A stretch of DNA of 64,000 nt, taken from Narthecium ossifragum (lineage: Eukaryota; Streptophyta; Magnoliopsida; Dioscoreales; Nartheciaceae). The translations under genes and the position numbers were made by a program. This document shows positions 1 through 10,798 of this stretch, piece by piece. Within the stretch, counting starts at the first letter, position 1. Every line of letters starts with the position of its first letter. The stretch lies in the NCBI GenBank assembly GCA_963920575.1, contig OY986968.1:9727485-9791484 (forward strand), read 5' to 3'. The notes under the pieces were generated by a model. The model was given only the letters and a program-made list of their open reading frames with translations, did not search any database and was not told the DNA's origin.

Positions 1-3000
1 TTCTTTCACAAGACAGGACTTGGATATCAAGTCTGCATGACTTCTACAGAGTTCGTCGACCTTCAAGAGGCGCCTCCTCAGCTTGAAGATGGTGGGCAAG
101 CGACCTTCGATGACCTCGAAGAGATCAACCTGGGGGCAGAAAGCGATCCCCGCCCTACTTTCATCCGCGCTCACATGACGCCAGAAGAGAAGAAGCAATA
201 TGCTACTTTCCTCCGTCAAAATCAGGATGTGTTCGCTTGGAGTTATAAGGAAATGCCTGGGCTAGATGCCAATGTGGCTGTGCATCGCCTATCTATAGAG
301 GAAGGCATTCGCCCAGTCAAGCAAGCTCAGAGATGCTTCTGACCGGAGTTAATCCCCAAAATCATTACTGAAGTTGACAAGCTCATCAAAGCAAACTTCA
401 TCCCAGAAGTCCAATATCCCAAGTGGCTAGCGAACATTGTACCTATAAAGAAGAAGAATGGGCAACTTAGACTCTGCATAGATTTCAGAGATCTAAATAA
501 AGCCTGCCCAAAGGATGACTTCCCGTTGCCCATATCCGAAATCATTGTAGATGCAACTACTGGGCATGAGATCCTCTCCTTTATGGATGGATACTCGGGC
601 TACAACCAGATAAAGATTGCTCCTGAAGATGAAGAGCTAACTGCATTTCGTACGCCAAAAGGGATATTTTGCTACACAGTGATGCCCTTTGGACTAAAAA
701 ATGCCGGGGCTACCTATCAAAGGGCCATGACAGTCATTTTCAATGATCTCCTCCATGATATCGTGGAATGTTATGTTGATGACTTGGTGGTAAAGACAAA
801 GCTTAGGCAAGATCATTTTAAACACTTAGCCAAAGTCATTTAAAGACTCAGACAATATAACTTAAAGATGAACCCTATGAAATGTGCCTTTGGCGTCACA
901 TCCAGAAAACTCCTTGGCTTTATAGTGCGCAAGCGAGGGATTGAGGTCGACCCTTCCAAGATCAAGGCAATTTTGGAAATGCCCCATCCTCGGAACCTTC
1001 ATGAGTTGAAAGGTCTCCAAGGACGGCTAGCATATATACGAAGGTTTATATCTAACCTGGCGGGACGCTGCAAGCCGTTCTCACATCTCATAAAAAAGCA
1101 AGTTCCCTTCAAATGGGACGGAGCTTGCCACAATGCCTTCCAAAGAATCAAGGAGTATCTCATCAACCCACCAGTGCTAGCGTCCCCCATCAAAGGAAGA
1201 CCTTTGATCCTATACACGGCAGCTCTGCCTGGATCATTAGGTGCTTTGCTGGCGCAACATGATAATGAAGGTAAAGAAAGAGCCCTCTACTACCTTAGTA
1301 GAACTCTGGTCGGAGCCGAACACAACTACTCAGAAATGGAAAAAATCTGCCTCTCTTTAGTGTTCGCCACCCAAAAGTTGCGCCACTATCTTCTAGAGCA
1401 CCCCGTGCAACTCATATCCAAAACTGATCCTTTGCGATATGTACTTAAAAAATTGATTTTGTCCGGACGACTAGCAAAGTGGGCCATGTTACTGTCCCAG
1501 TTTGACATAACATACGTCCCGTAGAAAGCTGTCAAGGGTCAAGCTTTGGCAGACTTTCTAGCCGCCTATCCAGTCCCAGATGACGAAATCCTAAAAGATG
1601 ACTTTCCAGATGAAGGAGTCTTTGTGGCCGATGTCCAACCCTCTTGGGAGATGTATTTTGATGGAGCATGTAGACGCTTAGGAGCGGGGGCAGGACTGGT
1701 TTTTGTTACACCAGAACAAGCTCTAATCCCCTACTCCTTCACGTTAACGTTCGCTTCGTCCAACAACATGGCAGAATACGAAGCTCTCATAATCGGCCTG
1801 GAGATAGCTACTGAGATGGGGATAGATCCACTCACCATATATGGCGACTCTCAACTCATCATAAATCAACTTCATGGCATATACTCCACAAAAAAAGGAG
1901 AACTAATCCCATACCTTCATAGGGCCAAAGAACTCATCAACTCTTTCAAAGAGCTGAAAATTCAACATGTTCCACGCTCGCAAAACCAAAAAGCCGATGC
2001 GTTGGCCGGCTTGGCCGCAGCTATGTCTCTCCCACCCACAGCGGTGTTAGAAGTCAGGATAGAGGAAAGACGGGTTCTTCCCCCTCTCCTTGAAGAAACA
2101 CTGAACCAACAGCTACCAGTGCTTATCAATGCTATCTCCACGTCTGAAGTTCAAATGAGAGACTGGAGAGCGCCTTTCCTAGACTATCTTATGTCTGGGG
2201 CTCTTCCTTCTGATGCTCAAGAAAGATTAAGGCTGAGAACGAGAGTGACAAAATATACATACATCAATGATACACTATACCGAAGGACCTTCGATGGACT
2301 TTTACTACGATGTCTTTCCAATGAGGAAGCAACATCTGCCCTCGAGGAAGTTCATTCTGGTATATGCGGAGCACACCAATCCGGCCCCAAGCTATATCAC
2401 CAGTTGAAACGCTTAGGATACTACTGGCCATCCATGGTGCGTGACTCTATTGACTATGCCAAGAGATGTCATGTGTGTCAAATCCATGGAGACTTCATAC
2501 ATATGCCTTCGAAGCCACTTCATCCTACAAGTTTCTCCTGGCCTTTTGAAGCCTGGGGACTGGATGTAGTAGGCCCTGTTCAACCCTCTTCATCAAGGGG
2601 ACATAGTTATATCCTAGCCGCAATGGATTACTTCTCCAAATGGGCTGAAGCCATAGCCCTCAAGGATGTGAAAGGCGAGACGGTGGTGCAGTTCATCAAA
2701 ACACACGTCATATACCGATTTGGGATCCCAGCTAGACTCATCTCGGACAATGGCACCCCTTTCAAAAATAGAAACATGGAGAAACTATGTGCTAAGTTCA
2801 AAATCAAGCACTACTTCTCATTAGCATATAACGCGGCCGCCAACGGACAAGCAGAAGCCTTTAACAAAATCCTCTGCAAACTCCTAAAGAAAGTGGTCCA
2901 TAAAAACAAAAAAGAGTGGCACGAGAAACTCTTGGAGAACTTATGGGCATATCGCACCACCGTAAGAACTCCAACCATGGCAACCCCGTATTCTCTGGTC

Positions 3001-3421
3001 TTCGGAGGTGAAGCAGTCCTTCCCCTTGAAGTGCAAATTCCTTCTCTCAGAGTAGCTCTGCAAGAAGAGTTGACAGAATATCAAACAGCTAAGTTGAGAC
3101 TCGAAGAACTCGACAACTTAGAAGAGAAACGCTTGGAAGCCCAACAAAATTTGGAGGTGTACCAAGCGAGGATCTCTAGAGCCGGGCGCCTTTGATAAAA
3201 AAGTGAAGCGTCGCTCGTTCAAGGTTGGAGACCTTGTTCTCGCTGTCGTTCGACCCATGGTCGTCACAAGGAGGACACACGGAAAATTCGAGCCCAAATG
3301 GGAGGGACCCTTCATAGTTCAAAAGGTCTACTCTAACGGAGCTTATACAATCACGTCTCTGGATGGCGAATACACCCCGCCTCCAGTAAACGGTAAATTC
3401 CTAAAGCGATATTATGCTTAA
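1..3421 (+). pseudogene. pol: Tat-type pol polyprotein (RT-RNaseH-aRNaseH-integrase), broken
   Basis: One reading frame is open from base 1 to 3195 apart from three stops at 340-342 (TGA), 841-843 (TAA) and 1522-1524 (TAG). The RT shows FRDLNKACPKDDFPLP, MPFGLKNAGATYQRAM and the catalytic YVDD at 772-783. The first RNase H follows (about 1200-1520). The second has FDGACRRLGAGAG near 1655, NNMAEYEAL and the terminal QNQKADALAGLA. The integrase has an HHCC zinc finger (2350-2490) and DD35E residues encoded at 2563, 2746 and 2854. About seven extra bases (GGGCGCC, near 3184-3190) shift the frame, and the C-terminal SH3-like segment continues at 3203-3421. Product in life would be reverse transcription and integration of the element. 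This copy is inactive. Confidence 0.93.
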
Positions 3422-3430
3422 GGTGACATA

Positions 3431-3801
3431 GTGCCCCAAGCATCACGGGCCTAAACTGCAAGCAACTACACTCCAAGCTTCACGAGTATAAACTAAAGCA
3501 TAAAAACTTGAAAGCTCCATGAGCATAAGTTCTCAACATAGTGCCCGAAGCTTCACGGGCCTAAACTGCAAGCAACTACACTCCAAGCTTAACGAGTATA
3601 AACTAAAAGCATAAAAAAAAAAAGACTTGAAAGCTCCATGAGCACAAGTTCTCAACATAGTGCCCCAAGCTTCACGAGCCTAAACTGCAAGCAACTACAC
3701 TCCAAACTTCACGAGTATAAACTAAAAGCATAAAAAAAAAACTTGAAAGCTCCATGAGCACAAGTTCTCAACATGGTGCCCCAAGCTTCACGGGCCTAAC
3801 T
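3431..3801 (+). repeat. Tandem repeat of 110-119 bp, about 3.2 copies
   Basis: Units begin with GTGCCCCAAGC at 3431, 3541, 3660 and 3776. The last is cut short after about 26 bp. They differ mainly in the length of an A-run. They lie directly behind the integrase frame in the untranslated 3' region of the Tat element. Confidence 0.88.
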
Positions 3802-4099
3802 GATAACACATGTATGTTTCAAAATATCTATGCAAGAGCAAAGAACTTGGGAGTTCCATCTGTATAAGTTCCAATCATCGTGTTCCAAACTTCGCAAGCA
3901 TAAACTTATAAGCCTTGTGAAAGAAAGCAAAGCAAAGCATTCATATAAAAGCAAAGTTATGAACACATGAAAAACTCAAAATCAAAATCAAACTCAATAA
4001 AAGAGCCCAAACTACAGAAATCTAAGTTTTCTACGCTCTATGAGTTTAACCTAAACTCAAGTTTGCTGTCCAAAAAAGAAGAAGAAGATGAACGAGACT

Positions 4100-4960
4100 C
4101 TATGAGCCCCAGCGCCTCAAAGTCTCATAGGTACTCTCCAAATGAGCTTGTAAGTCACCATGTGTGACTTGAAGAATCTCCAAACGATGGGCTGCCTCAT
4201 CATGGCCTTCTTGCATCTTCTTGAGTGATGTTGTCCATTCCCCTTCAGCTCTTATCAAACCGGCGTCCTTCTCGTCAAGAGCCTTCAGTATTGCCTCAAG
4301 GCATTGCCTATCCTCAAGCGTAACTCGGCGACAGTCTGATATCTCCTCCAGCTTCAACTTGGACGTCTCTATGCCTTGTGCAAAGTCCTCCATATCAGTT
4401 TTGCAATCCTTGACTTGCTTTTTCTCATCTTGAGACTCAGCCTGATAATGAGAAATTTGTGATTGAAGAGACTGCAAAGTGCCTTTGAGAGATGATGACC
4501 CCAAGGCATAGTCAGGTAGTGCCTGCAACAATGATGAAACATGTCGGCTTAACTCTTCAGGATCCTGACAATGAGTCAGTATGGGTAGGAAAACCTCCAA
4601 TAACTGCTTCTCAGTGGCTCTATAAATTTCAACTATCTTCTCGTGAAAAGGAGCAGAGTGGGGGGGAGCATTGTCTGTGTCCCTGTTCACAATGGTTGTC
4701 TTTTCAGGAGGACGCTCAGGCCCGCCAGCCAAGGGTAGCTCCACCTCAGTTGTCTTTTTCCCCTCAGGGATACTCCCAGGCTCAGCAAGTGACGATAGTT
4801 CTACATCAGAGGTCGTCGTCTGTCTAGGAGAGCTCATGATCTTCTCTCCTATATGAGATAACTCTCCATCAGTTTCTTCTTGATCCATGTCACGGAGGGC
4901 GTCTATCATCTCTCTTGGTGGAAGCACTAGGGAAGGGGTGAGAACACTAAAGTGCGACAA
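4100..4960 (-). CDS. Coiled-coil tail of the antisense Tat gene
   Basis: 286 codons. The first 100 residues are polar and acidic with several P-E-T stretches. Residues from about 120 to 280 are rich in E, K, Q and L with heptad-like spacing (LQSQISHYQAESQDEKKQVKDC, LKLEEISDCRRVTLEDRQCLEAILKALDEKD), which suggests a long coiled coil. It is not similar to any enzyme I recognise. It lies behind the PMD segment across the inferred intron and probably forms the C-terminus of the same protein. Confidence 0.55.
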   Translation of the reverse strand: MSHFSVLTPSLVLPPREMIDALRDMDQEETDGELSHIGEKIMSSPRQTTTSDVELSSLAEPGSIPEGKKTTEVELPLAGGPERPPEKTTIVNRDTDNAPPHSAPFHEKIVEIYRATEKQLLEVFLPILTHCQDPEELSRHVSSLLQALPDYALGSSSLKGTLQSLQSQISHYQAESQDEKKQVKDCKTDMEDFAQGIETSKLKLEEISDCRRVTLEDRQCLEAILKALDEKDAGLIRAEGEWTTSLKKMQEGHDEAAHRLEILQVTHGDLQAHLESTYETLRRWGS

Positions 4961-5203
4961 ACGGGAGGATTACTTTCGGCGCACGAGGTGACCTCCATAT
5001 CCACATCATGAGCTTCTGATGTGCTGAGAACTCGCAAGATGTCTCGCCCACAGAACTCTCCTCCACAAGCGGTGTCCTTGACCTTTTTCTGGAAGATATT
5101 GGCAAACCATCCTCAGAAGGTGGAGGTTGGTGCTTCCCAGCTGAGGGAGAAGCTTCCTGGGAAGAAAACCTATCGCCAATAGGCTGCGAAAAAGAAAAAA
5201 AAA

Positions 5204-5437
5204 CTAAGTGCGAGTCAGAATAAAAAAGAAAAGGCTAAAGCCTAGGGAGCAAACCTTCGGTATTCTGGCCGACATATGAGCAGAAAGGTCCGGGCATGGC
5301 CTCTTTATACCTCCTTGATCATCAAAATATTTCCACTCTAATCTTAGGCGATCTCCAAAACGCTCCATGAAGGCAGCATCATACTCGTCAAGCTCGCCAC
5401 GCTTGGCCAATGTTTCCTCAGCAGAGGCCGGTCGCAT
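5204..5437 (-). CDS. Continuation of PMD gene up to a likely splice donor
   Basis: Same frame as the PMD body, separated only by the TAG at 5471-5473. It reads ETLAKRGELDEYDAAFMERFGDRLRLEW and then RIPKV. Coding probably ends at 5255, where AG|GTTTGC gives a donor, so the last residues down to 5204 are intron. The paired acceptor is at 5184-5185. Confidence 0.5.
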   Translation of the reverse strand: MRPASAEETLAKRGELDEYDAAFMERFGDRLRLEWKYFDDQGGIKRPCPDLSAHMSARIPKVCSLGFSLFFFILTRT

Positions 5438-5470
5438 GCACTCCCACAGTTCCTTCTGGGGTCCACACCT

Positions 5471-6985
5471 CTAAGAAAGAGTTCTCCTCTCCTCAATCGT
5501 CAAGGAACTCCGAGGCGCCTTTGGCCCGTCACGTAGCCTGTCCACCATCTCTTTGAGAAGGCCTTCTGTCTCTTTTACCCACCATCTTCCCCAAGCAGTG
5601 CAAACCTTCCCATTCCTATTCTTTGAAGGGAAAAAGAACATCTTCTGGCTATCGCTCCTATTTAGATACTCCCAATGAGCAAGCATCACTCCAGCACGAT
5701 GCTCCTCTAGAGGATGTAGAAGACCCCTGAGAGGGACGGTTTGATCAAACCCAAATTGCCGGCTCACTCGATGAGGGTTGTATGGCTCGGCATACATGTT
5801 GGAGACCTTATAAACTAGTCTCAATGGGAGAATGCATCGGCGGATAGAAAGAAGGAAATACTTAATGTCTTTCTGATGAGGACCTTGTACTGAATGCAAT
5901 CCATCATGATCACGCCGCCATAAAAGTGCGCGTGGTTGGAAATAGAAATTGTCCTTCACATTCAACTTATCCCTTGCTGCTGTAGCAGAAAATTCTCGAG
6001 GCCCACGAAACATTAAATACTTTAAATCTGGGATGCGCTTGTCACTAAACTTGATAGGAGGAAGATCCCAACATCGCACGATGCCTTTATCGTAAAGTCC
6101 TCGGACGTAGCGATAAGCCCAACCCATTAAAACATGGACGCCCCAGCTAACACTTGCAAATCCTGGGCCTACAGGGTGCAAACACATCACTCTCATGCCT
6201 CTATATAGAGAGCATAGAGCTGTCGGGGCTAAGGAAAAGGACCAACCCTGGACCATCAGGCACGCCGGTATAAAAACGCCGGGTCGAATGCAAGCCTCTG
6301 AGTCTGGGATAGCATAGCGACATAACCAGATGGAAAGGAAGGCCGACATGTACAACCCCTCATCGAAGGCCATAAATGGATCAAAATCCTCATGGTAAAG
6401 AGGGGACTTCTCCCAAGCATAACGACCCTTGTCCTCAAAATCTTTTGGAGGACCGCATTTAAGAAAGCCACGGTAGAAGTAACGGGTCCAGGCCTCAAAA
6501 GATACCTTACCCTTACTCCCGGCCAGCTCTTCCCAAATAGCCATAAGGCGGTGGGCATTCGGAGAATAGGTAGGGATGTCGGTGCGAGACTCCCCATTGA
6601 AATGGAGATCTCTCTCATCAGGAAGTCGCTCGTCATACATTTGACCAGTCATAGGAAGACCAGCGATAGAAAATATGTCGAAGAGCGTCACAGTCATCTC
6701 CCCATGGTGAAAAACAAATGTGTTAGTATCTGCATTCCACCTCTCCATTAACCCGCAGAAAGTTTGTTCATCAATGGTATAATAGCCTAAGGAGCAATAG
6801 ACAGCTCCGTAAATTTGTAGCTTCCAAAGCAGGTCCCCATCCTTCAAAAGAACATCGGTAGCCCATTCATTATAGCCAGGTACCAACCCATATGATGGAT
6901 GTCGATACTCGGCCCAGTCAAGACTTTTATAGATCATACGCTTGCCAAGGCAAGAGAGAGACATAGAAGTCGGACCTTGCATCAT
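5471..6985 (-). CDS. Plant mobile domain (PMD, aminotransferase-like) protein body
   Basis: The 504-residue ORF shows the usual PMD flow: an N-terminal WxLQIYGAVYCSLGYYTIDEQ-like helix, then LMERWNADTNTFVFHHGEMT, then TLFDIFSIAGLPMTG near residues 100-115. A middle block with WxRYFYRGF and a conserved stretch of aromatic residues follow (FMAFDEGLYMSAFLSIWLCR). PMD (Pfam PF10536) is known from plant MAIN/MAIL proteins and from MULE and Ty3/gypsy elements. Here it lies inside a Tat element in antisense. Its start overlaps the N-terminal piece, and an in-frame TAG at 5471-5473 separates it from the next segment. I am fairly sure of the domain. The biochemical role is unknown. Confidence 0.82.
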   Translation of the reverse strand: MMQGPTSMSLSCLGKRMIYKSLDWAEYRHPSYGLVPGYNEWATDVLLKDGDLLWKLQIYGAVYCSLGYYTIDEQTFCGLMERWNADTNTFVFHHGEMTVTLFDIFSIAGLPMTGQMYDERLPDERDLHFNGESRTDIPTYSPNAHRLMAIWEELAGSKGKVSFEAWTRYFYRGFLKCGPPKDFEDKGRYAWEKSPLYHEDFDPFMAFDEGLYMSAFLSIWLCRYAIPDSEACIRPGVFIPACLMVQGWSFSLAPTALCSLYRGMRVMCLHPVGPGFASVSWGVHVLMGWAYRYVRGLYDKGIVRCWDLPPIKFSDKRIPDLKYLMFRGPREFSATAARDKLNVKDNFYFQPRALLWRRDHDGLHSVQGPHQKDIKYFLLSIRRCILPLRLVYKVSNMYAEPYNPHRVSRQFGFDQTVPLRGLLHPLEEHRAGVMLAHWEYLNRSDSQKMFFFPSKNRNGKVCTAWGRWWVKETEGLLKEMVDRLRDGPKAPRSSLTIEERRTLS

Positions 6986-7170
6986 AGGACAAAGAAACTC
7001 GCCATCGAAGTTCTGCCATCTGGTGCACTTGAACTAATTTTTCCTTCAGCAACCTTACAAGATGCAGTATAATATTCGTCTACACCATTCTTTATGGTGA
7101 AAAGGTCGGAACGAGCCAACTTGGCTAAGGGAATACAAGCTTCAGCAACACCTGTAGAGGAAGAAGCCAT
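6982..7170 (-). CDS. N-terminal piece of the antisense PMD gene
   Basis: I chose the ATG at 7170 because the protein from there (MASSSTGVAEACIPLAKLAR...) has no poly-phenylalanine leader, unlike the upstream ATG at 7215, whose leader comes from the A-rich tract on the plus strand. About 62 codons. The frame stops just past the start of the PMD body. Deleting one A near 7010 would join it in frame to the PMD ORF, so I take the break as a recent frameshift. Confidence 0.5.
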   Translation of the reverse strand: MASSSTGVAEACIPLAKLARSDLFTIKNGVDEYYTASCKVAEGKISSSAPDGRTSMASFFVL

Positions 7171-7256
7171 CCTGCAAAAAGGAGAAGAAAAAGGTCTACA
7201 GAAAGAGGAGACCAATCAAAAAAAAAAAAAAAAAACTTCGACGCGCTCGGGCCGGC

Positions 7257-7984
7257 CGCCACGACCATGCACAGTGCTTCTATTCACACTGCAGTCCAAC
7301 GGATTTTCCTTCCATGCACATCGAAGTGTCCATAGGAGCTTTCTTGCTTCTGATCATATCATCAACAAAATATCAGATCGAACATCACGGTGGGGCAATC
7401 GCCGTGGGATCGGTAATGTTGCGTCAAATAACGGAGCAAGCTGCGTTACCCTCACTCGCGAGACATATTTTTATTGACCCCCCACAAGCCGTCGCGTCGT
7501 GATATACGACTGGATACCGTCGTGATATAACCTCAAACAAGAGGTACGGTCGGTAGGAAAAAAAAAGAAAGGGAAGGAAAACCTCGGCAATAAAAAGGAG
7601 GAAATTCCAAAAAAAAAGAAAAAAAAAAAGAAGAAGGGGCGGAACTAAAATAAACTAGAACTTTGATATGCCCAGGTCTGCCATCGCAACCATATACAGT
7701 GCTTCTATCCACACTGTGGTCCGACGGATTTTCCATTCATGCACATCAAAGGGTTGCAATGGGAGCTTCTCATGTTTTGATCATATCATCAACAAAATAC
7801 CATATCACACAACACGGTGGAGCAATCGCCGTGGGATCGGTAATGTTGCGTCGGATAGCGGAGCAAGCTGCGCCATCTTCACCCGCAAGACATATTTTTA
7901 TTGACCCCCACAAGCCGTCGCTTCGTGATGTACGACCGGGTACCGTCATGATACAATCTCAAACAAGAGGTACGGATGGTATGG
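7257..7984. repeat. Two-copy tandem duplication (about 300 bp units)
   Basis: Copy 1 runs about 7257-7557 and copy 2 about 7678-7984. Both go from a block with CAGTGCTTCTAT through ATCATATCATCAACAAAATA and GTGGGATCGGTAATGTTGCGTC to CAAACAAGAGGTACGG. An A/G-rich spacer (7558-7677) separates them. The short ORFs found here are matched in both copies in different frames, so I treat the tract as non-coding. Confidence 0.85.
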
Positions 7985-8179
7985 AAAAGAAATATGGAAA
8001 CAAAAAAAAAAAGGGGGAAGATGAAGACATGCATGCAAATTGAAGGAAAAGAAGCAGCCATGTCAACATACAATAGAGAAGAAGTGAAGAGAGTGAGAGA
8101 AAAAAAACCTCATAAAGCTTCTCCAAGCTTCCCCTCAACGTGCAGCCAAGACTCCCTTACGCCAAAGCTTCAAAAAAAT

Positions 8180-9468
8180 TGAGCCGGTCAAAGGGATCTA
8201 AAAGCTATGAATAGGCTGCCTTGGGATTCATGAGATATACATGAACTCCTACTTTGATTAAGAAGATATCCTGTGACAATTCAAATCCAATTTGAAAAAA
8301 AAGAGTTGGAGTAGGAAACAATCCTATTCTAACTTGGTTTGGATATACTCATATATGAAAGATATCCAAACTAATAGGACTCATAGTACAAATTACAAGA
8401 GTCCTAGTTCACTTATTCCTATGGAGCACCCAAAATGTGGTCACCTAGAATAAGAATTCTTCCAATTTTCGGAATTTATGGCTGAAACCAATGGACATAG
8501 AGTTCAAAACTAAATAGGACTCTAGAGTTCCCAAAAAAAAAAAAAAATAATAATAATAATAATAAACAAAAAAAAAAGAGAGAGAGAAGAAAGAGTAATG
8601 TAGGATGAGCATACATGAGTCCTACTAAAACTCTAATTCTTCCAATTTTCGGAATTTATAGTTGAAACCAATGGACAAAGAGTCCAAAATAGGACTCTAG
8701 AGTTCCAAAAAAAAAAAAAAAAAAATGGAAACATTAACTTGCCATTAAATATGTGGGAGGAGTTCATCAGATATAAGTTTGCATGAGCTCCAGCAAGTCC
8801 TCAAGCTTTCATCATTGGAATTGCTCATTGGCTTTAGCCTTGGCAAGATTCAACGGCAGGACTCCTGTGGGGTACATATTCTCACGGAACCTCCATCTCC
8901 ATCCTAACTAATAGGGAGCTAAACTCAAATATTTGAGTAAATCTCTATCTAGCATGAACTGGAAGCGAAATATATGTGCTCCTAGCTCTACAAACCCAAA
9001 TTCTTGACATTCTGGATCTCATCACTACATATGTCATCTCTCTTGAAGCCCGGTCTTTAGAGAGGACCTCTCACCAACACATACGAGGGGAAATCCAACA
9101 AAGGTCATACACCAACTTTTTGAGCCTCTCATGTGCTATGATGCACACACATGATTGGACTTACTCGTGTTGAGCAGAGCATGTCCATATTCTTCATGCA
9201 AACTCAACAAGAACACAGAGCACATATACATGCTCTCAGTTTCAAAGCCAAAAGTCAAAAAATAAAAATAAAAATCTCTCGCCCCTGGCGTCCGAGCTCA
9301 AGTCTCGAAACCCCAAAGTCTTCACAAATGATCTGGTCCCCTGTGAGCACCTCACACGACCAAATTCCGAGGTTGACAGATAACGTCAACATTCAAATTC
9401 CACAAATTTCTTCGAGCCCTGCGTGCTCGAGTCGCATAAGCCTCACACGCAGGCCTCGAGGGGGCATC
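8180..9468. other. Non-coding 3' region of the Tat element
   Basis: No gene is seen. There is a direct repeat of about 75 bp (8455-8531 and 8635-8706, containing TTCCAATTTTCGGAATTTAT), an ATT/AAT microsatellite near 8546-8565 and several A-runs. The tract ends in the polypurine tract GAGGGGGCA (9458-9466), next to the 3' LTR. Confidence 0.75.
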
Positions 9469-10792
9469 TGTTGACACTGATTTTAGCTAAGGCTAAAATT
9501 AGTGATATTCATGAAATATCTTGGCCAAGTACATGTCCCTCAAAATCACATATGACCATGTGCCCTCCACATATCCCTGGCTTTGATGGCATCCTACATA
9601 AATCAGGAAATAAAGGGCATTTTGGTAATTCCCGTCCCTAAGGGCATTTTGGTCATTTAACATCTCCAGGGGTGTAATGGCCTAACCCAAGGGTATTTTG
9701 GTCATTTTACATCTCCAGAGATGTAATAGTCCAAGACATGCATATTGGCCCTCCAACCTAACACAAGGGTATTTTGGTCCAAAATAAGTATGGGCCGATG
9801 GAGGGGCAGTTCGGTCATTTGCACATCACCCTTGACCAAGGACATTTAGGTAAATTCACGAAATATCCAAAATTCCGACCGATATTCGAAATTCAAACAA
9901 ATATCCAAATTCAAACATATTCGAACACATATGTTCGAAATTCAAACATGCACTTTGAATTCAAATAAAGGATTCAAATTCAAAGGAGAATAAATCTCTC
10001 CAACTCCCGGATAGGATCTCCTAGGAACAACCTCAACACCCAGATACGATCCCCAGAACAACTTACGTATCTCTCAGATATGATCTCCCCGGATACGCTC
10101 CTAACGCCCCAACTCCCGGATAGGATCTCCTGGGAACAACCTCAACACCCAGATACGATCCCCGGAACAACTTACGTATCTCTCAGATACGATCTCCCCG
10201 GATACGCTCCTAACACCCCAACTCCCGCGATACGGCAGGTCGCTTTCAAAATTCAAAGCGCCCGCCAGGAGTTCTAACCCCTCGCCTGTAAATAGAGAAG
10301 AGAGGGGAGTCTATGGGTTGGCTCTCTTGGTTGGCTTGGTTCTCTTGGCTCTCTCTAGCTCTTGACTTCTGAGAGACCTTGGAGATCGTACAGACACCCT
10401 GCCGGACTCTCCAGATACAAGATACAGAGGAGAAAGCTCTTCAACGTTGAAGGCCAAAAGCTGTAGATCCAGAGGAAAAGCAGAAGGCGTCGGCGTAAAA
10501 GAGGGAAGGCTCACCAACCTGAGGACCCTGTGCCAAATCTGAGCTAGAAGACAGGAGCGCCCGCATTGGTAACAATGGTGAAGGTCGGAGGCTCTGCCTC
10601 CACCCGATATCCTTCGAAATATTCTTTTCTATGTCTTTTATTAATGTCTTTTATATTAATGTAACGGGACTTTAGATCCCGAGTCCTTAATCAGGGGTTT
10701 TCCCTAAGGGGATGTAATTAACGGGATGTCAGTCTGGCAACCCGGGAGTGTCGTGTCCACATATCACCCATATAATCAAAATATTTGACACA
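9469..10792 (+). repeat. 3' LTR of the Tat element
   Basis: Begins TGTTGACACTGA right after the polypurine tract and ends TTGACACA. It is about 1.32 kb. Inside are short repeats of a GGTATTTTGGTCATTT type (9620-9790) and a 109-bp unit present twice (10001-10109 and 10110-10218) with the start of a third. A TATA-like TAAATAG at about 10287 precedes a likely transcription start. No second LTR is in the window, so the left boundary rests on the TG and the adjacent polypurine tract. Confidence 0.8.
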
Positions 10793-10798
10793 ATGAAA

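Larger units (their letters stand above)
4100..7170 (-). pseudogene. Antisense PMD-plus-coiled-coil gene of the Tat element
   Basis: Four open pieces on the minus strand read as one gene: a start exon (7170 down to 6982), a PMD body (6985-5471), a short continuation in the same frame after one TAG (to 5255), and a coiled-coil tail (4960-4100). An intron of 71 bp fits at 5254-5184, with donor AG|GTTTGC and a pyrimidine-rich acceptor ending TTCGCAG. A one-base loss near 7010 shifts the start exon against the PMD body. The gene lies antisense between pol and the 3' LTR, which is where Tat elements carry extra ORFs. Its function in the element is not known. The host MAIN/MAIL proteins with the same domain act in gene and transposon silencing. 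Confidence 0.7.
1..10792 (+). mobile_element. Tat-clade Ty3/gypsy LTR retrotransposon, 3' part
   Basis: The element enters from the left edge and ends at its 3' LTR. The order is pol with RT, RNase H, a second RNase H and integrase, then tandem repeats, an antisense PMD gene, a repetitive non-coding tract, a polypurine tract and the LTR. The extra RNase H after the usual one and a long region with an antisense ORF between integrase and the 3' LTR are known marks of the Tat lineage. The right end cuts straight into a minus-strand Tekay-like gag-protease region, so it probably inserted there. The 5' LTR lies outside the window, so the target duplication cannot be checked. Confidence 0.9.

Noticed and set aside
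7314..8043. ORFs in the duplicated 300-bp units
   Set aside because: Different frames are used in the two copies and residues are not conserved.
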